Shown in pieces: positions 9,002 to 16,714 of a DNA stretch of 24,934 nt. This DNA is from Hondaea fermentalgiana. Its lineage: Eukaryota; Sar; Bigyra; Thraustochytrida; Thraustochytriidae. Numbering within the stretch: position 1 is the first letter of the stretch; every line of letters begins with the position of its first letter. Made by a program: the position numbers and the translations under genes. The stretch is from positions 145,264 through 170,197 of the forward strand of contig NPFB01000015.1 in the NCBI GenBank assembly GCA_014084085.1, given 5' to 3'. A model generated the notes under the pieces. The model was not told the origin of the DNA. It did not search any database and saw only the letters and a list, made by a program, of their open reading frames with translations.

Positions 9002-10861
9002 TCATGCTGTCGTCGTGTTGTGTTGCGACGGAATTTCTTGCGATCCTGGGGCCATCATGCAATCAATGTCCATCACCCGGACGATATTCTTATCTGCGCT
9101 TGGCGTACTGGAGTGGCTCGCACCGGTCGCAGCTGCATCGACAGAGCTCGTTGTCTCTGCCTCTTCAAAGTCGTCTTCATAGTCTTCTTCACCTTCGTCA
9201 CGAGCACCAGTCCTATCGTTCATTTGCGCGTCTTGCTGCGATCCGTCAAAGGCGTCTGCCTCCTCGTGAAGGCTGGACGACTGTTGCTCAGGGTCAGGGA
9301 GACTGGTGGCGGTCAGGTCTGACGCTTGTGCATCGGAGGAGGGGTTCTCGCTATCAACGCTCTCTGCACGTCCCTCCTTGGCAATTTTAGCTTCGTCGGT
9401 GAGATCCTGGGCAGCCTCGTCTATCGCTTCCTCCTCGCCTTCACCTTCTTCATCGTTCATGTCGTCGTCATCCGTGTCGACGGTTTCGATGGTGTGCTCT
9501 GAGCTCGTGGTGTGCAAGGCACCACTCTTGGCGGACGACAAGTAATTGACATCATCTTCCTCCTCGACTGCACTAAGATCTGCTTCATGCGTCTCGCCAG
9601 CGGAATCTTCATGCGACACATTACCGGCGTCTTGGTCTTCAGCAGCGCTGTCCTGGTCCGTTGTAGATGCGTCATCGGGCAGAGGAAATCCTCCCTGCGT
9701 CGAACTCTTGGACTTTAGATGCACTGGCGTGACGGGAGCTTCGAGAGGCAATGTGCTCTTGTAAGAGACAATACTAATGTCAGTGAGCTCCTCTTTGTTG
9801 GGAAGGACAAAGTCGGTCTTTTTCCCTGTTGGCTGCTTGCGCTCCATCGAGAGCTGTCGACCAATATTCTTGAGAAAAACTTGCTTGCCTCTTGGCGCAT
9901 TCCGTGCGTAATGCTTCGGGCCTTTGCCTGCAAAATGTTTGCCTGATTCGGCAAGGGCACCGACAGTGTCGTACCCTGCAGCCTTTTGAGCCTGTGTGCC
10001 ACCCTTGACGACCCATTGGTTCCTGCGCTTCTCGTAGCCTTCTACTTCTTCGTCGGGCAAGTATGCCTCCAGGGTGTCTTGAAAGCATTCGCGTGAGACG
10101 CGTTGCATGGACTTGACGAACTCATTCTGAAAGTGGACAGAGAGTGCAAGCTCGTGCAGCACGACGAGAGAGCGCTCCTCCCGCATGCGTCGGAACTGTT
10201 CGAGCAAAAAGGCATTGTTCTCTTCGTAGCGCTGTTGCGTGGCGCTCAGCTTTGAAAAATTCTTTTGCGCTTCACGCTGCTTTGCGCCTTTAGACCCAGC
10301 TTGGCCCGCGAGCGACTTGGCACGTCGCCGATACACATCAAAGTCGATTTTGTCCGCAGCGCGCTCGGCGACCTTGTCCTTGACGGTGTTATTGAGCTTA
10401 AAGGCCACATCACGCAGGGGGCTTAGAATCTGCACGCTCCACTTGTCGACGAGGTTGCTACAGATTGCGCTCATTTCATCCTGCGTTGCGGCAAAGCATG
10501 AGTGCACCTCCTCCAAGCCCTTGCGGGCCTCGCACTCGTGGTCCTGCCCGTTTGCGACAAAGCTGCCCACCTCTTTAGCAAGGGCCTCGCCGCATCTTTG
10601 CCATTTTTCAATGGCTTCTACGTAAAGCTGAAACTTGCTCAAGAGCAACAGAATTTCTTTGTGCGTGTCGGCGAACTCGCCATGCAACTCATTGAATTCC
10701 TTGTCGTCATGCGCCGGTTCGCTTGCGCCTAGCTTTTGCAAGATCTTCTCTGTAGTGCGTCGTTTGGTCTTCTTCAGCGTCGTGACGACGCCTCCGTTGT
10801 TGGCGTTGTGGCCAGCTCCGTTCCCATGGCTTGCGCCGGTTCCGCCGGCCCCAGCCACCAT
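9002..10861 (-). CDS. BAR-domain protein with long acidic disordered tail
   Basis: A 619-residue protein from ATG at 10861 (GATGG context) to TGA. Residues about 28-265 resemble an amphiphysin/BIN-type N-BAR: a basic amphipathic start (TTLKKTKRRTTEKILQKLG), then the helices, including KIDFDVYRRRAKSL (171-184), which matches the 'DYD...R' region of the family, and KNFSKLSATQQRYEENNAFLLEQF. BAR dimers bind and curve membranes in endocytosis and trafficking. From about 300 on the chain is low complexity and very acidic, with DDDDMNDEEGEGEEE near the middle of the tail. No SH3 domain, unlike animal amphiphysins, so partners are probably recruited differently. The gene reads in the same direction as the gene at 11903-13216, about 1 kb downstream of it, and converges on the E3-like gene. 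The BAR assignment is by pattern, not by search. Confidence 0.85.
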   Translation of the reverse strand: MVAGAGGTGASHGNGAGHNANNGGVVTTLKKTKRRTTEKILQKLGASEPAHDDKEFNELHGEFADTHKEILLLLSKFQLYVEAIEKWQRCGEALAKEVGSFVANGQDHECEARKGLEEVHSCFAATQDEMSAICSNLVDKWSVQILSPLRDVAFKLNNTVKDKVAERAADKIDFDVYRRRAKSLAGQAGSKGAKQREAQKNFSKLSATQQRYEENNAFLLEQFRRMREERSLVVLHELALSVHFQNEFVKSMQRVSRECFQDTLEAYLPDEEVEGYEKRRNQWVVKGGTQAQKAAGYDTVGALAESGKHFAGKGPKHYARNAPRGKQVFLKNIGRQLSMERKQPTGKKTDFVLPNKEELTDISIVSYKSTLPLEAPVTPVHLKSKSSTQGGFPLPDDASTTDQDSAAEDQDAGNVSHEDSAGETHEADLSAVEEEDDVNYLSSAKSGALHTTSSEHTIETVDTDDDDMNDEEGEGEEEAIDEAAQDLTDEAKIAKEGRAESVDSENPSSDAQASDLTATSLPDPEQQSSSLHEEADAFDGSQQDAQMNDRTGARDEGEEDYEDDFEEAETTSSVDAAATGASHSSTPSADKNIVRVMDIDCMMAPGSQEIPSQHNTTTA

Positions 10862-11902
10862 CGTGCTCGAAATTCCGCTGCGTAAGCGCTCTGAAGTTAC
10901 CGCTGCTGCTGCTGCTACTCCTGCGGACGTTGATTTGCTGAGGATTGCCGACCTCGTCTCGACTGAAGAGGTCCGCTACCCGACCGTGCAAGGTTGCCTG
11001 CCACTCCGTGGCTTGGCTTTTTGCTTGATGTCGCTCTCGCGTATGCACTGTCTGCCTTGGCAGTGGCGGTCAGCTCGCTACGCGGAGGAGACGAATGCCA
11101 TAAATACATTCACATACAAGGCGCTCGCTTGTACGCTCGGCAGGGTGGGACCACACCGCTGTACCTAAGCCAATGGCTGCTTGTCCTTCAGATGGTCCCG
11201 AGCATGAGACATTGGCCGCCTTCTCCTCTACCATCCGCCTTTGCGGACGCAAGGACGGCCGACTCCTGCTTCCAGCATCTCGTTCTTCGTCAACCCATGG
11301 CGGCGAGTGAGAAGACAGCGTGGTTTCCGAGCCAATGCCGGTCCTGGTGGGAGAGTGTTCGCTTTCTATGGTTTCTTACTTGCGCGAAGAAAGACGAAAT
11401 GAGGGATAGACAAGACACAAAGGCGCTTTCGCTGACTGACAACGAGACGCATGCAGGCTAGCAGGCTGCAGCAGACAGATGCGCGGGCGGTCGATGGAAC
11501 TCATGAGCCGCTAGATTTCCGTCGTGACCCGCAATCGCAGGTCATTCATACGTACATCCATCCGAGGCCTGGAGACGAAAGCGCGTGACCTCGTCTGTCC
11601 GCAAATCAGACAGGACAATGGGCCGCCTTGGATGGGCATGCTTGCGCTGGCTTTGTGTTGTCATGCTCTTCTTTGTCCAAGGCCATTCACGCACGCCTGC
11701 ATGCAAACCTCCTCCTTTTTCCCATTCCCCCCCAAAGGCGGTCAATTCGCCCCGATTTTTTTTTTTTTGGACGATGGGACACATATGCAACGTCCCTTTC
11801 ATCCCCCGACTCCTTCTCAATCATCATTATCAGCATCAATTTTGTTGTCATTATCCAGTCTCAGTGGCAGTGGTGATAGAGGTCTAGTGCACTAGGAAAC
11901 CA
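10862..11902. promoter_or_regulatory. Intergenic: leader/promoter of BAR gene and 3' region of the upstream gene
   Basis: About 1 kb between two genes that both read leftward. A (GCT)5 run at 10902-10916 reads as (AGC)5 in the leader of the BAR mRNA, about 40 nt before its start. A T13 run lies at 11756-11768. Several frames of 60-155 codons exist on both strands, for example one at 10994-11461 with a chance hydrophobic start, but none resembles a known protein. The BAR promoter must be here, but I cannot place it. Confidence 0.5.
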
Positions 11903-13216
11903 TTAGAGAAATTTGGCTTCGTTGGGGAGAATGATATTGAGAGCAACGGCGCAGCAGCCGGGGAGCACGATAAAAATGCACGCGAGCACAGCGAGGACGA
12001 TGCAAAGCGCCACGGGAAGCGAGAACAGCGGCGTCTTTTGCAGATGCGGCTCAATATCTGCGGGCGCAAGCAAAGGAATTTTGCCAGCGGTCTCTGTAGC
12101 CTTGTGTGCCTTGGAAGACTGCTCCACAAGAAAAGCGTTAAAGCTTGGCTCGGTCGCACCCGCGAGGCCGTCTGCGATGAGTTTCTTGGTCTGCTCGACA
12201 ACAAAACCGTTGAAAAAGGGGGCAGCCCGAAGCGCATCAGCATCGCCATGATGGACACCATTGCAAGAGCTGACAAAGCCAGTGAGAGTGAGCATGGGCC
12301 ACAGCCCCTGCAGCATGCTAAAGATTGGGTCGGGCATGCGAAGAAGCAAGCGGGTTGAAGACAGGCTCAGTGCGAGGGGCGAGCCAACAAATTCAATGAG
12401 CGAGCGCTCCTTCTTTGGAATGAGAACAAGGGCCTCATCAAAGAGGGCGAGCAAGGCCCGGCGGTGAAGACCACCATCTGCGGCGAGTTGCTCGTGAAAT
12501 GAGCGAGGCCGAGCAGGGTCGAACAAGAGCGCTGCGTAGGCGTCGAAAAGACGCCACATAAAGGTTCCGAAGAGCCAGTTGTTGCGGTACGTATCGTCGC
12601 AGTACCAGAGATTATGTGTGCCCGGTGCTTCGATGGCCTGCGTCTGCATGGAAAGATGTTGTTTTCCACGTGGAATGCGAGCAAGCAGAATTGAGCCAAG
12701 ACTTGATGCGCAAATGGCATTGTCTCCATTGCGAAAAGAGGCTGCGTAAAAGGGCGCTCCAAAGAGGATGGGAATTTGGCTCTTCTCGTCAAAGACCTCA
12801 AGGATTTTGCCAATATGGTCCAGGCACGGGTGCATGCAGGCAACGACCGTGCCGGGCTGCGCATGTTCCCGCGCCCACGCTGTCCAGCGAGCGACCTCCC
12901 AGGGCCTCGGCATGAGAAAGAAGGGCTTGCAACGCTTAACCCAGGCAAGGTCTGCCTTGTCAAAGTCTTGAGCGTGGTGCACGCAAAGCGTACCTTTCGT
13001 ATCCACCTTGTCGCCGTCCACGACAAAGTCTTCACCAGCGCGCTCTACTGCGCGTGCTCGTTCAGAGACATGACCGTCTACAACGACATGAACCTTGACG
13101 ATGATTTGCCGGCCATCCTTGCTCTCCGGCACTTGCCTGCGCTCCTTGGCGCGGCACAGCGTCAAGGCGTAGTGCAGTCCTGTCGGCTGCTCGCCGGCGA
13201 CGACGAGCACCTCCAT
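11903..13216 (-). CDS. Divergent ketopantoate-reductase-like protein with C-terminal membrane anchor
   Basis: A 437-residue protein. The start at 13216 gives the N-terminus MEVLVVAG; an in-frame ATG at 13372 would add a poly-Gln leader and is less likely. The layout resembles the PanE/ApbA ketopantoate reductase family: a Rossmann-like first strand (EVLVVAGEQPTGLHYAL), then DKADLAWVKRCKP near 86-98, PGTVVACMHPCLDHIGKILEVF at 121-142 (matching the 'TVVLSLQNGL' region), a second domain with NNWLFGTFMWRLFDAYAAL, and NGFVVEQ...TEPSFNAFLVEQ at 336-366 (matching 'LNG-VV...TP-N--L'). Key residues look lost: the glycine-rich loop is altered, the Asn-Gly is replaced by Pro-Cys, and the catalytic Lys is not obvious. 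Residues about 396-424 form a strong membrane span near the C-terminus. It may be a pseudoenzyme tethered to a membrane. The family call is tentative; the gene itself is well supported. Confidence 0.75.
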   Translation of the reverse strand: MEVLVVAGEQPTGLHYALTLCRAKERRQVPESKDGRQIIVKVHVVVDGHVSERARAVERAGEDFVVDGDKVDTKGTLCVHHAQDFDKADLAWVKRCKPFFLMPRPWEVARWTAWAREHAQPGTVVACMHPCLDHIGKILEVFDEKSQIPILFGAPFYAASFRNGDNAICASSLGSILLARIPRGKQHLSMQTQAIEAPGTHNLWYCDDTYRNNWLFGTFMWRLFDAYAALLFDPARPRSFHEQLAADGGLHRRALLALFDEALVLIPKKERSLIEFVGSPLALSLSSTRLLLRMPDPIFSMLQGLWPMLTLTGFVSSCNGVHHGDADALRAAPFFNGFVVEQTKKLIADGLAGATEPSFNAFLVEQSSKAHKATETAGKIPLLAPADIEPHLQKTPLFSLPVALCIVLAVLACIFIVLPGCCAVALNIILPNEAKFL

Positions 13217-13225
13217 TCTTGTTCT

Positions 13226-13265
<40 letters not shown>

Positions 13266-13687
13266 GCTCTCGGCGCAGAACACCGCACGGCTGGCTGCGC
13301 TTGTTGCCTTGTCGCCGTCCCGTCGCGGCCTGAGGCACGCTGCTCGTCTTGTCTCCGCGTGTACACATGCACCTTCTGCCGGCACGAAGAGCTCTTTCTC
13401 TACCTTGCCCTGCCTCGCCGCCCTCCCCGCCTTGCACAAGGGCGTCGCACAAAGGCGCTCGCTTTCGTTGAGCAGGCTCTTCGAGGCTCTTTGCTCTTTG
13501 CAAAGCCTGTTTCTCTCTCTCTCCGACTTGGAGCGAGCGACCTCGCCGCTCGTTGCGCTGTGACACGCACGCCAGGAACCCCGCGCGACTCCCTGTGCGT
13601 CTCCTTCTCCTTCTCCTTCTCCTTCTGGCGCGGGCCTCCCCGTCGCCAGCGGCCGCGTCCGTGCAAGGAAGGGTAGAACCAAGAAAG
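13217..13687. promoter_or_regulatory. Divergent intergenic region with CTG tract and CTCCTT repeats
   Basis: 471 bp separate two divergent start codons, so both promoters must lie here. A GCT run at 13231-13265 (about 11-12 units) lies 15-49 nt before the minus-strand start and reads as CAG in that mRNA. CTCCTT hexamers at 13601-13626 lie in the leader of the plus-strand deubiquitinase gene. No TATA box is evident. Confidence 0.55.
13231..13265. repeat. (CTG/CAG)n trinucleotide repeat, 11-12 units
   Basis: An uninterrupted GCT run. On the minus strand it is CAG, and it would encode poly-Gln if translation began at the upstream in-frame ATG at 13372. With the preferred start at 13216 it lies in the 5' leader. 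Confidence 0.95.
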
Positions 13688-14851
13688 ATGGCGGAGATGG
13701 ACGCGGCGACTGCGACGACAGCGGCGGCGACATCGACGACGACGACGACAACAACGACGACGACAGGCGCCCCTGGCGGAGGCGGGGGCGAGGGCGAGGG
13801 CGAGGCTGGCAAGGTGGAAGACAAGACAGGTGACCATGGATTCGTGCACGAGGTGAAGCGCATGGCGTTTCTGAACCGCGAGGTGAGCGTAGTTCTGCAA
13901 AATGAGAACGGGCCGTGCCCGCTCATCGCGCTTGTGAACGTGCTCCTGTTGCGTGGGACGCTTAAAATGCACAAAGATCGACGCTCGATTGGCAGCGAGA
14001 ACCTGATTGCAATGGTCGCCAATTTGCTGGTAGAGAAGAATGGTTCTGGAGCAGACGAGAACATGCAGCATACGATGCAAGAGATGATGGATATTTTGCC
14101 AACTTTGCAGTACGGTCTAGACGTGAACGTGCGATTCGGAGGCGTTTCCCTCTTTGAATTCGACAATCATGTCGCGATCTTCGACCTCTTGGGTGTGAAC
14201 CTCTTTCACGGCTGGGTGGTGGACCAGCAGGACACGGAAGTTTACGATGCCATTGCAAATCTTTCGTACAATCAGGCGATGGATCGCATTATTGCGGCGC
14301 GCGAGGCCGGATCGGATGGCCAGACGTCATCCGAGGAGCTCGTACAGACATTGCAAGAGGCAGAAATCATTGAGCGCTTCCTTTCGGAGACTGCCTCGCA
14401 GTTTACCTTCACGGCGTTGACGCAGTTGCACGAGACGGTCAAGGAGCGCGAAGTGTGTGTCTTTTTCCGTAACAACCACTTTTCAACGTTGTTCAAGATT
14501 GAAGGTCATTTATATGCGCTCGTGACGGACCAAGGGTATCGCGACAATGGGATGATTGGATGGGAGCTTTTGAATGCAGTGGACGGTGATACCGAACTGG
14601 TGTCGCCCTCGTTTGGACAACCGAGCGAGTATGTACATCCGAACGACTTGGGTCAGACGCTCGAAGACCAGGGAGGCAGTCGGATCGATGCCGACGAAGA
14701 ACTCGCGCGACAGCTTGCGGCACAAGAGCGCGCGGCTTCGAGACAGAACCAAGGTTCGCCACGCGCGCAGCAACGGGCGCAGGCCAGAAATGGGCGTCCC
14801 GGTAACCCGAACACCGGGCCCTCAAAGGGAAGCGGCTGCGTAGTAATGTAG
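13688..14851 (+). CDS. MINDY-family deubiquitinase (MINDY-1/2-like) with CaaX tail
   Basis: A 387-residue protein. The start at 13688 (AAAGATGGC) is preferred; the frame is open further upstream from ATG 13553, but that part is a low-complexity leader. After a Thr/Gly-rich linker, the catalytic core runs from about 52 to 305. QNENGPCPL (71-79) carries the catalytic Cys77 and the Gln71 of the oxyanion hole, LFHGWVVDQ lies at 172-180, and RNNHFSTLF (261-269) carries the catalytic His264. MINDY enzymes cut ubiquitin chains, with a strong preference for long Lys48 chains. DADEELARQLAAQERAA (334-350) looks like a MIU ubiquitin-binding helix. The final CVVM (384-387) is a CaaX box, so the protein is probably prenylated and membrane-associated. 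It lies divergent to the ketopantoate-reductase-like gene and about 4.8 kb from the E3-like gene. The family assignment is secure. Confidence 0.96.
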   Translation: MAEMDAATATTAAATSTTTTTTTTTTGAPGGGGGEGEGEAGKVEDKTGDHGFVHEVKRMAFLNREVSVVLQNENGPCPLIALVNVLLLRGTLKMHKDRRSIGSENLIAMVANLLVEKNGSGADENMQHTMQEMMDILPTLQYGLDVNVRFGGVSLFEFDNHVAIFDLLGVNLFHGWVVDQQDTEVYDAIANLSYNQAMDRIIAAREAGSDGQTSSEELVQTLQEAEIIERFLSETASQFTFTALTQLHETVKEREVCVFFRNNHFSTLFKIEGHLYALVTDQGYRDNGMIGWELLNAVDGDTELVSPSFGQPSEYVHPNDLGQTLEDQGGSRIDADEELARQLAAQERAASRQNQGSPRAQQRAQARNGRPGNPNTGPSKGSGCVVM

Positions 14852-15613
14852 ATAACATGAACAACACGAACGGAAAGATTGACAAGAGAAAGAGAAAGAG
14901 CATCTAGGGGATATGTAGATCTCTCGCGATTGAGCGGCGCGCCAAGATGAGTGCGATGACACTGCGACGAAGAAGAGTTGCCCTTTCGCTCGAAACACAT
15001 TGATTGATTCATTGGTTGAATGATGATAAATTTGATCAATCAATTGATCAATCGACCGATCCGAGGAGATGGTAAGAGATAGTGGCGTCATTTTAGCTAA
15101 AAAAAGGGATAGTTCCGTCAGGCGTGCACGATTGTTGATTGAGTTGCCTCGCGAGCCTCACGCGTGAGCAGGATCAGGCATCATCGATCGACGATGGAAG
15201 AAATTGGAAAAGAAAGTCGATCTCGTCGTCTCTGAGCCGCCAGCCCCGCTCCATCCTGTTGGTCATGCACCCACCGCGAGGACGCGCGAGACAAGAGCAC
15301 AGCGGGCCTAACGAGATGTCCTTTTTGTATCTTGGATCGCCGACGTCGATGCCTTCACTCAACCCTCTCTTCTTCCCTCCCTCTTTGCCTGCCTGCAGGT
15401 CTCACTTTCTCACTTGCTCACAGGTGTTACAAGCAAGCGAGCGAGCAAGCAAGCAAGCGGGATAGACGAGAGGAATGAAAGAGAAGGGAAGAGAGAAAGA
15501 CCCAAAGTCGATCGCTGAGTCGAAAGGTAGAGAGCACACGCGAAAAGGGTGATTTGGAAAAAAGAAAAAAAGAGGGAGAGATCAGTTGGACGGCTAGCTT
15601 AGAAGGACAAAGC
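14852..15613. other. Convergent intergenic region with GATT/TTGATCAA repeats
   Basis: 762 bp between two convergent genes, holding both 3' ends. It contains GATT/CATT tetranucleotides from about 14999, the palindrome TTGATCAA twice (15032-15039 and 15044-15051), a pyrimidine run ending CTGCAG at 15398, and a CAAG/CGAG run at 15430-15460. A minus-strand frame at 15174-15362 ends with a protein-like stretch (DDEIDFLFQFLPSSIDDA) but has no ATG at its left limit; an exon of a small gene there cannot be excluded. No polyadenylation signal can be assigned with confidence. Confidence 0.5.
15032..15051. repeat. Repeated palindrome TTGATCAA
   Basis: Two copies of the 8-bp palindrome separated by TCAA, about 180 bp after the deubiquitinase stop codon. 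They can pair with each other or fold separately, so they may mark transcript 3' ends. Confidence 0.85.
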
Positions 15614-16150
15614 TTAGACCGAGATGCCGAGCGCGACGCAGACGCCCTCGTAGACGTCGACCTCAATCTGGGCGACAGCCTGCTCCTGCGAGCCCTCGGC
15701 GGCGCCGTCGAGCTTCCTCTTGGCCTCGGTGTAGAGCTTCTGTGCGACGGATCCGTCGAGTTCGTCAAGGGAGAAGATCTCGGCGGCGGAGACGTCCATG
15801 GAGGAGTCCTCGTGGACGGAGGCGAGGCCGCCAGAGACGAAGAAGGACTCCGGGGCGTCGCCCTCGGCCTTGGTGACCTGAACGACGCCAGGCTTGAGCT
15901 CCGAGAGCACGGGGGCATGCTCGGCGGCGACACCAAACTCACCAGTCATGCCCGGCACGTTGACCAGGAAGACGGGCTCCTTGGACTTGACCGGCTTAGT
16001 CGCGGACGCCAGCGTCAGGTTCACGCTGGTGCTGCCGGCGGCCTCGGGCTCGGCCATCATGCGCACGGTGGGCGAGGCGTGGAGCGCCCGCGCGCCCAGC
16101 TTGGCGCCCACGCGCCGCGCCGCGACGCCGCTAACCACGCGCTGCATCAT
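15614..16150 (-). CDS. ATP synthase F1 delta subunit, mitochondrial
   Basis: A 178-residue protein from the double ATG at 16150/16147 to TAA. Residues 1-32 (MMQRVVSGVAARRVGAKLGARAL) are Arg/Ala-rich with no acidic residues, a typical mitochondrial presequence. The mature part begins near 42 and carries the family hallmark PGMTGEFGVAAEHAP (66-80), followed by the rest of the beta-sandwich (GGLASVHEDSSMDVSAAEIFS) and a C-terminal helical pair. This subunit, equivalent to bacterial epsilon, sits on the central stalk of F1 and couples rotation to catalysis. Length and order fit the family. The frame stays open upstream to 16405 with a Gln/Glu/Arg-rich stretch, which is better read as leader. It is divergent from the MoaE-like gene, with 564 bp between the starts. 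Confidence 0.95.
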   Translation of the reverse strand: MMQRVVSGVAARRVGAKLGARALHASPTVRMMAEPEAAGSTSVNLTLASATKPVKSKEPVFLVNVPGMTGEFGVAAEHAPVLSELKPGVVQVTKAEGDAPESFFVSGGLASVHEDSSMDVSAAEIFSLDELDGSVAQKLYTEAKRKLDGAAEGSQEQAVAQIEVDVYEGVCVALGISV

Positions 16151-16167
16151 CCTTCCGTTGCTAAAGA

Positions 16168-16236
16168 GCTGCTGCCGCTGCTGCCTGCCTGCTGCCTCCT
16201 GCCGCTGCGCTCGCTGCTGCTGCTGCCGCTGCTGCT
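16168..16236. repeat. Interrupted CTG-type trinucleotide tract
   Basis: Runs of CTG broken by CCG, CCT and TCG. On the minus strand it is CAG-rich and lies directly before the F1 delta start, in frame with the gene as a Gln-rich stretch if translation began upstream. Confidence 0.8.
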
Positions 16237-16542
16237 CTTCTTCTCGCTCTGCGCGCCGCTCTTCCTCGCGCTCCTCCTCTCCTTCCCTCCCTTCCTTGCC
16301 TTGCCCTATCCGTGCAGCCACGCACCGCCCCTCCGCCCGCCTTAACCCGCCTCTTCTCGCAGCCGCCCCGGACGCGGGAATTAAGGCGCATCGGGAGATA
16401 CCCACCCAGCAGCGGCCAGGCGCAGTGGCTGGGCGCGTTCCCGTCTCTGCGCGGACACGGGTGTGCGAGGGGTGTGCGAATGCCGGGGACGGGCGGGAAC
16501 GCTATACTGTACGTGGCGCCTTGGCGCAGAGGATCCCACGAG

Positions 16543-16600
16543 AGGACGAGGACAAGGACAAGGACAAGGAGGACGAGGACGAGGACGAGGACGAGAAGCG
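16543..16600. repeat. (GAGGAC)n / (AAGGAC)n tract
   Basis: A purine-rich run of GACGAG, GACAAG and related hexamers ahead of the MoaE-like start codon. It is probably leader or promoter DNA. Confidence 0.85.
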
Positions 16601-16714
16601 AAAGCGAAAGCATTGCGCGAAGAGGCGAGGCCGAGCAGGAGCGGCGAGCGAGCAAGAGCGCGAGAGGAAGGGAGAGCGCGCAGAGGCTCCCGAGCGGGCG
16701 TGCGCGGAGGCGCC

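Larger units (their letters stand above)
16151..16714. promoter_or_regulatory. Divergent intergenic region (ATP synthase delta / MoaE-like)
   Basis: 564 bp hold both promoters. On the ATP synthase side an interrupted CTG/CCG tract (16168-16236) lies 18-86 nt before the start and reads as CAG-rich in the mRNA. On the MoaE side a GAGGAC/AAGGAC hexamer tract (about 16543-16595) gives a purine-rich leader. GCTATACTGTAC at 16501 is the only weakly TATA-like stretch. The shared region could coordinate the two genes. Confidence 0.55.

Noticed and set aside
13553..13687. Upstream in-frame ATG of the MINDY gene, giving a poly-Leu start
   Set aside because: The poly-Leu comes from the CTCCTT repeat and would make a spurious signal peptide on a cytosolic enzyme; the ATG at 13688 has a strong context.
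15174..15362. Minus-strand 62-codon frame with protein-like end
   Set aside because: The left-most codon is TTG, not ATG, and no acceptor was found; mentioned in the intergenic entry only.
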